The notes below the pieces were generated by a model. That model was not told the DNA's origin. It searched no databases and saw only the letters and a program-made list of their open reading frames with translations. 64,000 nucleotides of DNA from Streptomyces rimosus subsp. rimosus. Lineage in GTDB: Bacteria; Actinomycetota; Actinomycetes; Streptomycetales; Streptomycetaceae. Shown here piece after piece: positions 42,701 to 51,838 of this stretch (positions within the stretch are counted from its first letter, which is position 1; each line of letters starts with the position of its first letter). The stretch covers positions 107,752-171,751 of the forward strand of contig NZ_JOCQ01000005.1 of assembly GCF_000720725.1 (NCBI RefSeq), written 5' to 3'. The position numbers and the translations under genes are program-made.

Positions 42701-45410
42701 CTTGCCGGGCGGGATCGAAGCCGACGGCGACGGGCACCGGCTGGACCCCGGGCACCCGGACGCCTTCCCCACCTTGATGGCCGAGCTGGAGTCCCGCGGC
42801 ACGCCCCCGGACGCGGTCGTCTCCTGCTGGGCCGTGGACGATCCCACCCTGGACAGCGCCACCGCCGACGCCGTGGCGCGCTGCGCGCTGCGAGCCGTCA
42901 CCGTGCCCGCCGCGCTGGCCCGCGCCCTCAGCGAGCGGTTCCCCGACCGGCCCCTGCGCGCGCTCCTGGTCAGCGACGCGGCCCTCTCCGCGGGCGGCCG
43001 GCCTCCCCGTACACCGCACGCCGCCGCGGCTCTCGGACCGGCGCGGGTCCTGCCCCTGGAGCTCCCGGGCAGCGCGGTGCGCGCCCTCGACCTGGACTGC
43101 GCGACCGGTGCGCGCTCCGGTTACGCGCGGGCCGCCGACGCGGTCATCGCCGAACTCGCGGCGCTCGTCCACGGCGCCGGGGCGTCAGACCCGGTGGTCG
43201 CCGTCCGCGGCCGTGCCCGGCTGGTGCCCGAGGCCGCGCGCCCGGCGCTCGACGACGGCACACGGCCGCCCGCCGACCCGCCGTCCGGAGCCTGGCTGAT
43301 CACCGGCGGCCTGGGCGGCATCGGCACCGCCGTCGCCACGCGCCTTGCCGACCGGGCGGACCGCCACCTCGTCCTCGTCACCCGCCGGCCCGTGCCCGAC
43401 GGGCCGTCCTGGCACGCGATCAGACCGAAGGGCGCCCGGCCCGCCGCCACCTGCCCGCCGGAGCTCGCCCGCACGCTGACGGCACTCGCCGCGAACGGCT
43501 GCGAGGTCTGTCTCGTCCAGAGCGACGTCACCGACGAGCGGAGCCTGGGCGAGGCCCTCGACCGGGTACGCGAACGCTACGGCCGGATCGCCGGCGTCGT
43601 GCACGCGGCCGGCCTGCCGGGCGGCGGTGTGCTGTCCCTGCGGCGGCCGGAGGACATCGCGCGCGTCCTGGAACCGAAGGTGCTGGGCACCGTACTGCTG
43701 CACCGGCTGACCGAGCGCGACCGGCCGGTCATGGTGCTGTGCTCGTCCGTGCTGGCCGTGACCGGCGTGGCCGGACAGGCCGACTACACCGGGGCCAACG
43801 CCTTCCTCGACAGCTTCGCGCACACCACCGACACGGCCGTCTCCATCGGCTGGGACCGCTGGTCCGAGACGGGGATGGCTGTGCGGAGCGGCACCGCCGA
43901 CTGGCCGGAGGACGAGGGCGAGCCGCTCGACCACGCGCTGTTCGACGCCCGGCGCGACACCTCCGACGGGTGGACCGCGTTCCGCCTGCGCCGCGGCCCG
44001 CACACCGCGTGGATGTCCGGCGAACACCGCCTGGCGGGCGAATCGGTGCTCCCCGGCACGGCGCTGCTCGAACTGGCGCTCGCCGCGCACCGGCGGCTGA
44101 CGGACGCGGGCGACGGCTCCGACAGCCGGACCGGGGCACCCGCACCGGTGGAGCTGGACGCGGTCTTCACCAGCCCCGTCCGGCTCGCCGAGGACGCGCC
44201 GCCGGTGGTCGTCGTACGGCTCAGACCGCACCCGGAGGGCGGCCACGACTGGGAGGTACGGTCCTCCGCGGCCGGCGCCCGCCCGCACGGCCAGGGGCGG
44301 GTCCGTCCGTACGACGGCCCCGCGCCGGACGGCATCGACCTCACCGCGCTGCGTACGGGAGCCACCCCCGCGGCGCCGCCGGGCCGGGAATCCGGCGGCA
44401 TGCTGACCACCGGCCCGCGATGGGAGTGCGCGACGCAGATCCACCGGGGCGCCGGCCACGCCCTGCTGACGCTGCGGCTGCCCGAGCGTCACCACGGCGA
44501 CGTCACGGCCCACCCGCTGCACCCGGCGCTGCTCGACGCCGCCACCGGCGCCGTCGCCGAAAGCACCGGACGGCACCTTCCGGTGGCCTACCGCAAACTG
44601 ATCTCCCACCAGGACCTCGGCCCCGAGGGGTACGCCCACATCGTGCCGGTCTCCGGCGACCCGCGGACCGGCGACACCCTGGTGGCCGATGTCACGATCA
44701 CCGACCCCGAGGGCCGCCCGGCGGTGACCGTCGAGGGCTTCGTCCTGCGCCCGGCGCCCACGGCACCGGGGGAGAGGCCACCGGGCGACGAGGACCCCCG
44801 GGACCGGGCTCCGGACGCCGGCGACGGCCTCACCACCCGAGACGGCCTGCACGCCCTCGACGTCATCCTGGCCAACCCCCACCTCCCGCACGTCATGGTC
44901 ACCCCTCGCGCCCGGGCCGTCCCGGCGGCCGCTCCGCGCGTGACCGCACCCGCGGCACCGAGCGCCGGACGGGGACCGCAGGAAGCCCTTCAGAAGGACG
45001 ACCTGCCGGGGCGGATCGCGCAGGTGTGGGCCCGCATGCTCGGACTGACCGGCGTGGGCCCCGACGACAACCTCCTCGAACTCGGCGCCGACTCCCTGGC
45101 CATCGTGCAGATCGCCGCCGAGATGCGGAACGCGGGCCTGGCCGTGTCACCCGGCGACCTCTTCGCCCATCCCACCGCGGCCGCGCTCGCGGAACGGCTC
45201 GACGCCGGACGGCACGCGCCCGCGGCCGAGGACACCCCGCCGCCCGGCTCCGCGCACGCCCCCTCCGGCACGGACGGCTCTCCGGACGCGCCCGCTCCCG
45301 CCCCCGAGCCGCCCGCCGGGTCGACGGGGCCCTTCCCGGACGCCGACCTCAGCAACGAGGACCTGGCACAGGTGCTGAACCTGTTCCGGTCCGGACAGGA
45401 CACGCAGTGA
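39795..45410 (+). CDS. PKS-2: KS-AT-KR-DH-ACP (unusual order)
   Basis: An 1,871-residue type I PKS module. Ketosynthase Cys189 (SACSSA) with EAHGTGT and GHLDTC. Acyltransferase Ser627 in GHSVGEL, with HAFHS, the malonyl signature. Ketoreductase loop TGGLGGIG from 1170 and Tyr1331. The dehydratase lies after the ketoreductase, not before it: its HxxxGxxxxP motif starts at His1411 and Asp1581 lies in HPALLDAATG, where the usual DxxxQ/H partner is Gly. Carrier Ser1767 in GADS. The C-terminal helix (DLSNEDLAQVLNLF) looks like a docking peptide for NRPS-4. Predicted outcome: a malonyl unit reduced and dehydrated to an alkene, or only reduced if the DH is inactive. It starts after AAGGAG and overlaps NRPS-4 by GTGA. 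Confidence 0.94.
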   Translation: MTSQGTGSPTGAPDLPDAIAVTGLACRFPGAPDAEAFWANLVAGRDSVTFRTPEELAALGVPADRLADPRFVPAGGVLDGIDEFDAEYFGITPRDAELMDPQHRLFLQCVVSAFEDAGQPTRGVDGGIGVYASAGFNSYLTHHLLPHAAELADRADVQWLAAGDKDYLATQTSYRLGLTGPSLTVQSACSSALVAVHLAGEALLSGECDVAVAGAVSAGISQGLGYLHTEGGILSPDGRCRPFDAAAGGTVFGSGVGAVVLKRLADAVADGDTVRAVLLGSAVNNDGDRKVGFTAPGLEGQVRVIGAAQAVAGVGPADISCLEAHGTGTALGDRIELAALDRVFADAPDSGRVLGAVKSNVGHLDTCAGMAGLIKTVLALQHRTLLPTAHFEAPLPGLDGSRFRVLTAAEPWTGEDGTRTAGVSSFGIGGTNAHVILQDAPPAARPAPESDAARGWQVLPLSARTPEALDRLADRLDTAVTDPAAPALADVAHTLQTGRTAHPWRRAVTAAPGRAPVFATPRPAPVRAGDALGGVALLYPGQGAGAPGMAAEPYAAEPAFHDALDRCLEALRPWTAAPLRDLLLNPGHADDFGRTEVAQPALFAVGYALTEWWAALGVRPVALAGHSVGELTAACAAGVFTLADAARLVARRGALMSRMTAGAMLAVPLPEAELRHLIETSYGDADAAPELAAVNAPDRCVATGEPAAIEELRKLLAERGVAARPLSVRHAFHSRHADGLLDEFAALVAATPAQAPRIPVVSALTGRPLTPEEAASPTYWARQLRETVRFEKALRALPDTVALVEAGPGRALSGFARRTLGTDRLVLPALGQLRDTEDAAPARLTAVARLWERGTDINWAALGERTGRRRVPLPAYPFERTRHWFEPTAPSAARPAPASPPTATGGPDRPEDRLHVLAWTPSVPPAPVPRTDLGTVLLLADASGLADETAAKLVRDGTRVHLVHLGTPGLPGGIEADGDGHRLDPGHPDAFPTLMAELESRGTPPDAVVSCWAVDDPTLDSATADAVARCALRAVTVPAALARALSERFPDRPLRALLVSDAALSAGGRPPRTPHAAAALGPARVLPLELPGSAVRALDLDCATGARSGYARAADAVIAELAALVHGAGASDPVVAVRGRARLVPEAARPALDDGTRPPADPPSGAWLITGGLGGIGTAVATRLADRADRHLVLVTRRPVPDGPSWHAIRPKGARPAATCPPELARTLTALAANGCEVCLVQSDVTDERSLGEALDRVRERYGRIAGVVHAAGLPGGGVLSLRRPEDIARVLEPKVLGTVLLHRLTERDRPVMVLCSSVLAVTGVAGQADYTGANAFLDSFAHTTDTAVSIGWDRWSETGMAVRSGTADWPEDEGEPLDHALFDARRDTSDGWTAFRLRRGPHTAWMSGEHRLAGESVLPGTALLELALAAHRRLTDAGDGSDSRTGAPAPVELDAVFTSPVRLAEDAPPVVVVRLRPHPEGGHDWEVRSSAAGARPHGQGRVRPYDGPAPDGIDLTALRTGATPAAPPGRESGGMLTTGPRWECATQIHRGAGHALLTLRLPERHHGDVTAHPLHPALLDAATGAVAESTGRHLPVAYRKLISHQDLGPEGYAHIVPVSGDPRTGDTLVADVTITDPEGRPAVTVEGFVLRPAPTAPGERPPGDEDPRDRAPDAGDGLTTRDGLHALDVILANPHLPHVMVTPRARAVPAAAPRVTAPAAPSAGRGPQEALQKDDLPGRIAQVWARMLGLTGVGPDDNLLELGADSLAIVQIAAEMRNAGLAVSPGDLFAHPTAAALAERLDAGRHAPAAEDTPPPGSAHAPSGTDGSPDAPAPAPEPPAGSTGPFPDADLSNEDLAQVLNLFRSGQDTQ

Positions 45411-48400
45411 ACGACATCGAGGACATCTACCCGCTCTCTCCCGCCCAGGAAGGGATGCTCTACCACACCACGACCGCACCGGAGCAGGGCCTCTATGTCG
45501 AGACGACCACCTTCACCGTCCTCGGTGCCCTCGACCTCCGGGCCCTGACGGCCGCCTGGCAGACCGTGGTCGCCCGCCACCCCGCACTGCGCACGGCCTT
45601 CGTCCACGAACGCATCAGCGCACCCCGCCAGGTGGTGCTCCCCGGCGCGGAAGTCCGCGTCGACTTCCGCGACCTGACGGACCTGGACGGGGCGGCCCGC
45701 GCCGAAGCGGCCGAGCAGGAGGTGGCGCGGCGCCGCGGCGAACCGTTCGACCCGGCCCGCCCGCCGCTGATGCGACTGCTGGTCCTGCGGCTGCGCGCGG
45801 ACAAGCACCTGATGGTGTGGACGTACCACCACATGATCCTCGACGGCTGGTCGGCCGCCCTGCTGATGGCCGAGGTCACCGCCGAACTGGCGCACCCCGG
45901 CAGCGCCGCGCCCACCCCGCCGCCCCCGTTCCGCGACCACATCACATGGCTGCGCCGCCAGGATCCCGAGTGCGACCGCACCTTCTGGAGCGACTACCTG
46001 GCCGGCTACCGCGAGCCCGCGGTCTTCACCCTGCCGGGCACACGGCCCGGCGCCAAGCCGTCGGGGGAGTTCCGCACCGTGCGGGGCACCCTGTCCGCCG
46101 AGGCCACCGCCCGGCTGCGCGACCTGGCGGTGGCACGGTCGACCACCCTCGGCAGCGTCGTGGAGGCCGCGTGGGCGGGCACCGTCGCCCGCTACTCGGG
46201 CCGGGACGACGTGGTCATGGGCGTCACCGTCGGCGGACGGCCGCCGCTGCCGCACGCCGAATCCATGATCGGCATGTTCATCAACACCGTTCCCGTACGG
46301 GCGCGCGTCGACCACGACCTGGCCGCGGAGGAGTGGCTGTCCGGGTACGCGGCCTCCCGCCACCCCGTCCTGGAGCACCAGCACACGCCACTCACCGACG
46401 TGCAGCGCTGGGCCGGAACCGAACGCGGAGTCCATCTCTTCGACACCGTCGTCGTGTTCGAGAACTACCCGGACGCCTCCCGCTCCGTGCTGCCCGGGGG
46501 AGCGCTCCGCGTCACCGACGTCCGCTACGAGACCCGCACCAACTACACCGCCACCCTCGTGGTGCGCGCCGCGGACGACCTGCGGCTCCAACTCGTCGTG
46601 GACGCGGCTGCGTTCGGCGAAGGCGAGGCCGAGCAGGTCCTCCAGCACGTCATCACCGTCCTGGAGCGGTTCGCCGGCCGACCGGACATGCCCGTCCGCG
46701 ACCTCCTGGCGGTTTCCGAGGAGACCCGCACCCTGGTCCTGGACCGCTGGAACGGAACGGACGTCGACCGCACGCCGCCGCGCGCGCTGCTCGCCGGACT
46801 GATCGACGCCGCACTGTCCGACCGGCCGGACCATCCGGCGGTCGTCTCAGGCGACACCACGTACACCTACCGGCAGCTCGACACCCGGGCCACGGCGCTC
46901 GCCCGGCGCTTGGCCGCTCTCGGCACGGGCCCCGGCGACCGCGTCGGCGTCTGCCTGGGCCGCGGCGCCGACCTGGTGACCGCCCTGCTCGCGGTCGCGC
47001 GCGCCGGAGCCGCGTTCGTACCGCTGGACCCGGCCCACCCCGCCGACCGGACCGCCTACGTACTGCAGGACGCCGATCCCGCCCTCGTCCTCACCGACAC
47101 CGCGACGGCCTTGCAGCCGGAAGGCTGGGGCGGCACCGTCGTGGACCTGTCGCGCGAGGACTCGGAAACCCCGCCCGAGGCGGACACCGTGCTGCCGGGT
47201 GCCGACCCAAACGGGCTGGCCTACGTCATCTACACGTCCGGTTCCACCGGGCGCCCCAAGGGCGTGGTCATCGGCCACCGAGCCCTGGCCAACCTGGTGG
47301 ACAGCCTGGCGCTGCGGCACCCCGGCCTCCGACCGGACGACCGCTTCCTCGCGCTGACCACGCTCACCTTCGACACCTCGCTGGCCGAACTCCTGGTGCC
47401 GCTCGCGGTCGGGGCGACGGTCCATGTCGGAGGACGGACCCTCGGCCTCAGCGGCAGGGAAGTGGACGCCTACGTCACCCGGCACGGCATCACCGCACTG
47501 CAGGCCACCCCCTCGCGCTACCGGGCGCTGCTGGACTCCGGCTGGCAGGGCGACGGCTCCGTACGGCTGTACAGCTGCGGCGAGGCGTTCCCGCCCGACC
47601 TGGCCGAACCACTGGCCAAGCGGGGCACGTCCGTGTGGAACATGTACGGGCCGACCGAGACCACGGTGTACTCCAGCGTCGAGGAGATCCACGCCGAGAC
47701 CACCCGCGTCACGGTCGGACGCCCGATCTCGAACACCACCCTCCGCGTCCTCGACCCGCGCGGCGGCCTCCCGCCGCTCGGCTGCGTCGGCGAACTGTGC
47801 ATCGGCGGCGACGGCGTCGCGGAAGGCTACTGGAAGCGGCCCGGACTGAGCGCCGAACGCTTCGTACCGGACCCGTACACCGGCGGACGCTCGCGCATGT
47901 TCCGCACCGGTGACCGCGCGCGCACCCTCCCGGACGGCCGGATCGAAGTCCTCGGCCGCATGGACCGCCAGCTCAAACTGCGCGGTTACCGCATCGAGCC
48001 CGGCGAGATCGAACAGGTGCTGCTGGAGGAGCCCGAGATCGCCGCGGCCGCCGTCGCCGTGCGCGACGACCGGCTGGTGGCCTGGACCGTGCCGGCCGAC
48101 CGCGACGCCCCGGCCGCACCGGACCGGCTGCGCGAACGGCTCCGGCGCCGCCTGCCCTCGTACATGATCCCCGACCTCCTGGTCACGCTGGACGAACTGC
48201 CGCTCACCGCCGCCGGGAAGACCGACCTGCTCGCCCTGACCGTACCGGCCGACGGGCCGTCCGGCGCCGCCACCGGGAGCGGTACGGACGACCTGGAGGG
48301 CACGGCCGCGCCCGGCGGGCTGGAGGAAACGATCGCCCGCATCTTCCGGGAGGTGCTGGCCCTGCCCGAAGTCGGCCTCGACGACGACTTCTTCGACCTC

Positions 48401-48547
48401 GGCGGGGACTCGCTGCGCGCCATGCGCATCGCTGCCCGCATCCAGGCGGAGCTGGACGCGGACTTCGACGTCGAGCTGCTCTTCGACTACTCGACGGTGC
48501 GCGAACTGGCCGCGGGCATCGCCCGGATCACCGCCGCGGGCAACTGA
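45407..48547 (+). CDS. NRPS-4: C-A-T
   Basis: A 1,046-residue single-module synthetase. The N-terminus (NDIEDIYPLSPAQEGMLYH) runs straight into the condensation domain, HHMILDG at 141-147. The adenylation domain has FDTSLAE and a pocket of about DTAQYCMVYK, unassigned. Carrier Ser1002 in LGGDS. No TE. The GTG start overlaps the PKS-2 stop, which supports PKS-2 as the direct donor. It should add one amino acid to the PKS-2 product and hand the chain to NRPS-1 (or to a carrier loaded by the next A-T protein). Confidence 0.93.
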   Translation: MNDIEDIYPLSPAQEGMLYHTTTAPEQGLYVETTTFTVLGALDLRALTAAWQTVVARHPALRTAFVHERISAPRQVVLPGAEVRVDFRDLTDLDGAARAEAAEQEVARRRGEPFDPARPPLMRLLVLRLRADKHLMVWTYHHMILDGWSAALLMAEVTAELAHPGSAAPTPPPPFRDHITWLRRQDPECDRTFWSDYLAGYREPAVFTLPGTRPGAKPSGEFRTVRGTLSAEATARLRDLAVARSTTLGSVVEAAWAGTVARYSGRDDVVMGVTVGGRPPLPHAESMIGMFINTVPVRARVDHDLAAEEWLSGYAASRHPVLEHQHTPLTDVQRWAGTERGVHLFDTVVVFENYPDASRSVLPGGALRVTDVRYETRTNYTATLVVRAADDLRLQLVVDAAAFGEGEAEQVLQHVITVLERFAGRPDMPVRDLLAVSEETRTLVLDRWNGTDVDRTPPRALLAGLIDAALSDRPDHPAVVSGDTTYTYRQLDTRATALARRLAALGTGPGDRVGVCLGRGADLVTALLAVARAGAAFVPLDPAHPADRTAYVLQDADPALVLTDTATALQPEGWGGTVVDLSREDSETPPEADTVLPGADPNGLAYVIYTSGSTGRPKGVVIGHRALANLVDSLALRHPGLRPDDRFLALTTLTFDTSLAELLVPLAVGATVHVGGRTLGLSGREVDAYVTRHGITALQATPSRYRALLDSGWQGDGSVRLYSCGEAFPPDLAEPLAKRGTSVWNMYGPTETTVYSSVEEIHAETTRVTVGRPISNTTLRVLDPRGGLPPLGCVGELCIGGDGVAEGYWKRPGLSAERFVPDPYTGGRSRMFRTGDRARTLPDGRIEVLGRMDRQLKLRGYRIEPGEIEQVLLEEPEIAAAAVAVRDDRLVAWTVPADRDAPAAPDRLRERLRRRLPSYMIPDLLVTLDELPLTAAGKTDLLALTVPADGPSGAATGSGTDDLEGTAAPGGLEETIARIFREVLALPEVGLDDDFFDLGGDSLRAMRIAARIQAELDADFDVELLFDYSTVRELAAGIARITAAGN

Positions 48548-48566
48548 ACGAGAAGGGTCTCGAACC

Positions 48567-50414
48567 ATGGAAACACCCCCCGATGCGGAGCACCGGCTCG
48601 ACACCGCCCTGTTGGCCCGCTGGGAGGCCCATCCGGAGCGGGTCGCCGTCCTGGACGGTGACGAGACGGTCCTCGCCGGTGAGGTCCGCGACCGCGCCGT
48701 GCGGATCGCCGCCCTGCTGCGCGACCGCGGCGTGCGGCCGGGCGACCGGGTGGCCGTCCTGCTGGAACGGTCGGCCGACTTCGTGATCGCCGTCGCCGCG
48801 GTGGTCCTCGCCGGCGGCGCCCACGTCGCGATCGACACCGGTAACCCGGCGGAACGCGTCGACTTCCTGCTGCGCGACTGCGCGCCGCGTCTGCTGCTGA
48901 CCTCCGCGGCCCTGCGCGCCGGCCTGCCCGAGGACCTCGGCACCCAGGTGCTGACGGTGCAGGAGTGCGCCGACGCCGACGGCCCGGCCGGATTCCGGCC
49001 GGCCGACGCCCTCGCCGACCGGCCCGCGGTGGTGATCTACACCTCCGGGTCGACCGGCCGGCCGAAGGGGTCGCTGCTCAGCCACCGGGGCATCACCGCC
49101 CGGCTGCGCTCCCTGCAGAACAGCCACCCGATCGACGAGAACGACCGGGTACTGCACCACACCGCCTGCACCTTCGACATGTTCCTCGTCGAGGTGTACT
49201 GGCCGCTCCTGCACGGTGCGCCGATCGTCGTCGCGGCCCCGGGCCGGCAGCGCGACCCCGCCCATCTGGCCCGGCTGATACGGGACCGGGAGGTCACCAC
49301 CGTCTGGTGGGTGGTCTCCCTGCTCGAACTGTTCCTCCTGGCCCTGGCCCCGGGGGAGCGGGTCGACGGACTGCGCCAGGTGCTGACCGGCGGCGAGGCA
49401 CTGGCTCCGGAACTCGTCCGCCGCTTCCACGAGCGGTCGGGCGCCACCCTCAGCAACTTGTACGGGCCGAGCGAGTGCACCATGTACTGCACCGCGTGGG
49501 TGTGCCCGCGCGACTCCGGCCTGCGGACCGTCATGATCGGCCCGGCCATCGAGGACACCGTCCTGTGGATCGTCGACGAGCACGGGCGGCCCGTCCCGGA
49601 AGGGCAGCCCGGCGAGCTGTACATCGGCGGCGTCGGCGTCTCGCTCGGCTATCACGACCGGCCCGAGCTGACGGCCGAGCGCTTCGTCGCCGACACCCTG
49701 GGCGGCACCGGCGGCCGGCTGTACCGCTCCGGGGACCTCGTGCGGGCCCACCCCTCGGGGGAGCTGGAGTACCTCGGCCGCGTGGACCGCCAGGTCAAGA
49801 TCCGGGGATTCCGCATCGAACCGGGCGAGATCGAGGGTACCGCGCTGCGCGTGCCCGGAGTGCGCCAGGCGGCGGTGGTGGCCGACGGCACCGGGTCCGC
49901 GACACGGCTGGTCTGCTTCGTCGTCCTGGACACCGGCGACGGCCCGGCCCGCGCCGCCGAGCGGATACGCACCGAACTCGCCGCCCGGCTGCCCGCGCAC
50001 CTGGTGCCGGCGGCGATCGTGCCCCTGGAACGGTTCCCGCTCACACCCAACGGCAAGCTGGACCACGGCAGACTCACCGCGCTGGCCGCCGACGCCGTAC
50101 CCGTGACCGCCGGTACGGACCGCGACCCGGCAGCGGATCCGGCAGCGGACGCGGCAGGCCACGAGGAGGGCGCGGACGGGCCGGCGGCGGCCGGTATGGA
50201 AGCCCTGGTCGCTGAGGTCTGGGGCAAGGTGCTCGGCATTCCGGCCGTCGGCCCGCTCGACGACTTCTACGCCCTGGGCGGGGACTCCTTCCGAGCCGTG
50301 CGCGTGGTACGCGAGCTGGAGGAGCGGACCGGCCTGCAGGTCCCCATGTACCTCGTCCTGGAGGCGTCCGGGGTCGCGGAATTCGCCGAAGCCGTCACCG
50401 AATACGCGAAGTGA
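48567..50414 (+). CDS. Second free-standing A-T didomain
   Basis: A 615-residue adenylation plus carrier protein with no condensation domain. Motifs: YTSGSTGRPKG (A3), YGPSE (A5), YRSGD (A7), NGKLDH (A10), carrier Ser574 in LGGDS. The A4 region reads FDMFLVE, and the segment around pocket position 278 (TTVWWVVSLLE) lacks the Pro found in the other A domains; the pocket reads about DMVWLGLMYK, unassigned. It starts 19 nt after NRPS-4 and precedes the aminotransferase. Possible roles: loading an amino acid for modification on the carrier, supplying a residue in trans, or being the true starter module instead of the 17405 protein. Confidence 0.9.
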   Translation: METPPDAEHRLDTALLARWEAHPERVAVLDGDETVLAGEVRDRAVRIAALLRDRGVRPGDRVAVLLERSADFVIAVAAVVLAGGAHVAIDTGNPAERVDFLLRDCAPRLLLTSAALRAGLPEDLGTQVLTVQECADADGPAGFRPADALADRPAVVIYTSGSTGRPKGSLLSHRGITARLRSLQNSHPIDENDRVLHHTACTFDMFLVEVYWPLLHGAPIVVAAPGRQRDPAHLARLIRDREVTTVWWVVSLLELFLLALAPGERVDGLRQVLTGGEALAPELVRRFHERSGATLSNLYGPSECTMYCTAWVCPRDSGLRTVMIGPAIEDTVLWIVDEHGRPVPEGQPGELYIGGVGVSLGYHDRPELTAERFVADTLGGTGGRLYRSGDLVRAHPSGELEYLGRVDRQVKIRGFRIEPGEIEGTALRVPGVRQAAVVADGTGSATRLVCFVVLDTGDGPARAAERIRTELAARLPAHLVPAAIVPLERFPLTPNGKLDHGRLTALAADAVPVTAGTDRDPAADPAADAAGHEEGADGPAAAGMEALVAEVWGKVLGIPAVGPLDDFYALGGDSFRAVRVVRELEERTGLQVPMYLVLEASGVAEFAEAVTEYAK

Positions 50415-50479
50415 CCGCCCGGCCGGAGGACGCACTCCCATGAACCACCCCCGCCCCGTCCGCCGTTGAGGAGAAAACT

Positions 50480-51745
50480 ATGCGGTTGTCGCTCAGCGGC
50501 ACCAAGATGGCCGGACTGTCCGGCCTGCGCAGCATCATGGAAGACGTCGCCGCGAGCACGGCCGGGGCGTCGGCCGGCGCATGGCTCAACCTGAGCGTGG
50601 GCAACCCCGCCCCCATCCCCGAGGTGCGGGACATGTGGCGGGCCGCCCTGACCGAATCGATGGCCGAGGACTTCGACGAGGCCGGCTGCCGCTACGGCCC
50701 GTCCCGCGGCAGCCACGCCCTCGTCGAAGCCATCGCCGACTACTTCCACCGGACGTACGGATGGCAGCTCGGCCCCGAGAACATCGCCGTCGGCCCCGGC
50801 AGCCAGATGGTCTGCTTCGCGGCGGCCGCCCTCTTCGCCGGCCCCGGAGCGCACGGCGAACGGCGGATCGTGCTGCCCATGGCGCCCGACTACACCGGAT
50901 ACCAGGGACTGTGCCTGCACGACGACGGCATCGCCGCGATCGCCCCGCTGATCCACCGCGAGGAGGGCCACCGTTTCCGCTACGCCCTGGACATCGAGGC
51001 GCTGCGGCGTCGTGCGGACATCGGCATGATGCTGATCTCCAGCCCGGGCAACCCCACCGGACGCGCCCTCGGCCGCGCCGACCTCGACGCGCTGACGGCG
51101 CTCGCGACCGAGCGCGAGGTGCCCCTGTTCGTCGACCACGCCTACGGCGCGCCGTTCCCCCGGATCGCCCAGGTGCACACCGAGCCGGTGCTGCACGACA
51201 GTGTCGTCAACTGTTTTTCCGCGTCGAAGGCCGGACTGCCCGGCGAACGCATCGGTTTCGCGATCGGCCACCCGACGTACATGGCCCCGCTCGCGGCGTT
51301 CATGTCCAATTCGGTCCTGCATGCACCCCAGCTCGCCCAGTACGCCCTCGCCCGCGTCCTGACCGACGGGCGCCTCGACGCGACGACCCGCGACGTGATC
51401 ACGCCGTACTACCGTGCGAAGAAGCGCTACGTCGATCACCTGCTGCATGAGCTGATGCCGGCGGATGTCGACTGGCGCATGCACTCCGGGGAGGGCGGCA
51501 TGTTCTGCTGGCTGTGGGTGGATCACCCCTGGTTCGAGGACACCGCGCTCTACGGCCGGCTCAAGGAGAGGCACGTATTCGTCGTACCGGGACGCCACTT
51601 CTTCGTGGACCCGCCGCGCACCCCGGGCCTCGCCGGCCACGCGACCCGGTGCTTCCGCCTGAGCCTGAGCGCGGACGAGAAGGTGATCACCGAGGGAGTC
51701 CACCGTCTCGCGGACGTACTGCGCGAGATGCGCGACGCGGCCTGA
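50480..51745 (+). CDS. PLP-dependent aminotransferase, class I/II (AvtA-like)
   Basis: A 421-residue fold-type I PLP enzyme closest in appearance to valine-pyruvate aminotransferases (LNLSVGNPAPIPEV at the N-terminus, NCFSASKAG around the Schiff-base lysine). The PLP lysine is Lys250. GAGGAG precedes the ATG by about 7 nt. It is the last gene of the main run, 65 nt after the second A-T gene. It likely makes or converts an unusual amino acid used by the assembly line, for example the substrate of the A-T next to it (inferred). A hairpin at 51761-51791 follows. Confidence 0.88.
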   Translation: MRLSLSGTKMAGLSGLRSIMEDVAASTAGASAGAWLNLSVGNPAPIPEVRDMWRAALTESMAEDFDEAGCRYGPSRGSHALVEAIADYFHRTYGWQLGPENIAVGPGSQMVCFAAAALFAGPGAHGERRIVLPMAPDYTGYQGLCLHDDGIAAIAPLIHREEGHRFRYALDIEALRRRADIGMMLISSPGNPTGRALGRADLDALTALATEREVPLFVDHAYGAPFPRIAQVHTEPVLHDSVVNCFSASKAGLPGERIGFAIGHPTYMAPLAAFMSNSVLHAPQLAQYALARVLTDGRLDATTRDVITPYYRAKKRYVDHLLHELMPADVDWRMHSGEGGMFCWLWVDHPWFEDTALYGRLKERHVFVVPGRHFFVDPPRTPGLAGHATRCFRLSLSADEKVITEGVHRLADVLREMRDAA

Positions 51746-51760
51746 CCCGGTCGGCGCCAT

Positions 51761-51791
51761 CGGCTTGGCCACGCCCGGCATGACCAAGCCG
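51761..51791. terminator. Hairpin between aminotransferase and MFS genes
   Basis: CGGCTTGG (51761-51768) pairs with CCAAGCCG (51784-51791) across a 15-nt loop. It sits between convergent genes, 16 nt after the aminotransferase stop, so a bidirectional terminator at the end of the biosynthetic operon is likely. Confidence 0.45.
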
Positions 51792-51838
51792 GACATGAAG
51801 GCGAACGCAGCCTCCTCCGATACCTGCAAGACACGCGT

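Noticed and set aside
32784..43172. A 10.4-kb open frame on the minus strand
   Set aside because: It lies opposite NRPS-3, PKS-2 and other well-supported domains; its Gly/Arg/Gln-rich translation has no family motifs. High GC content creates such antisense frames.
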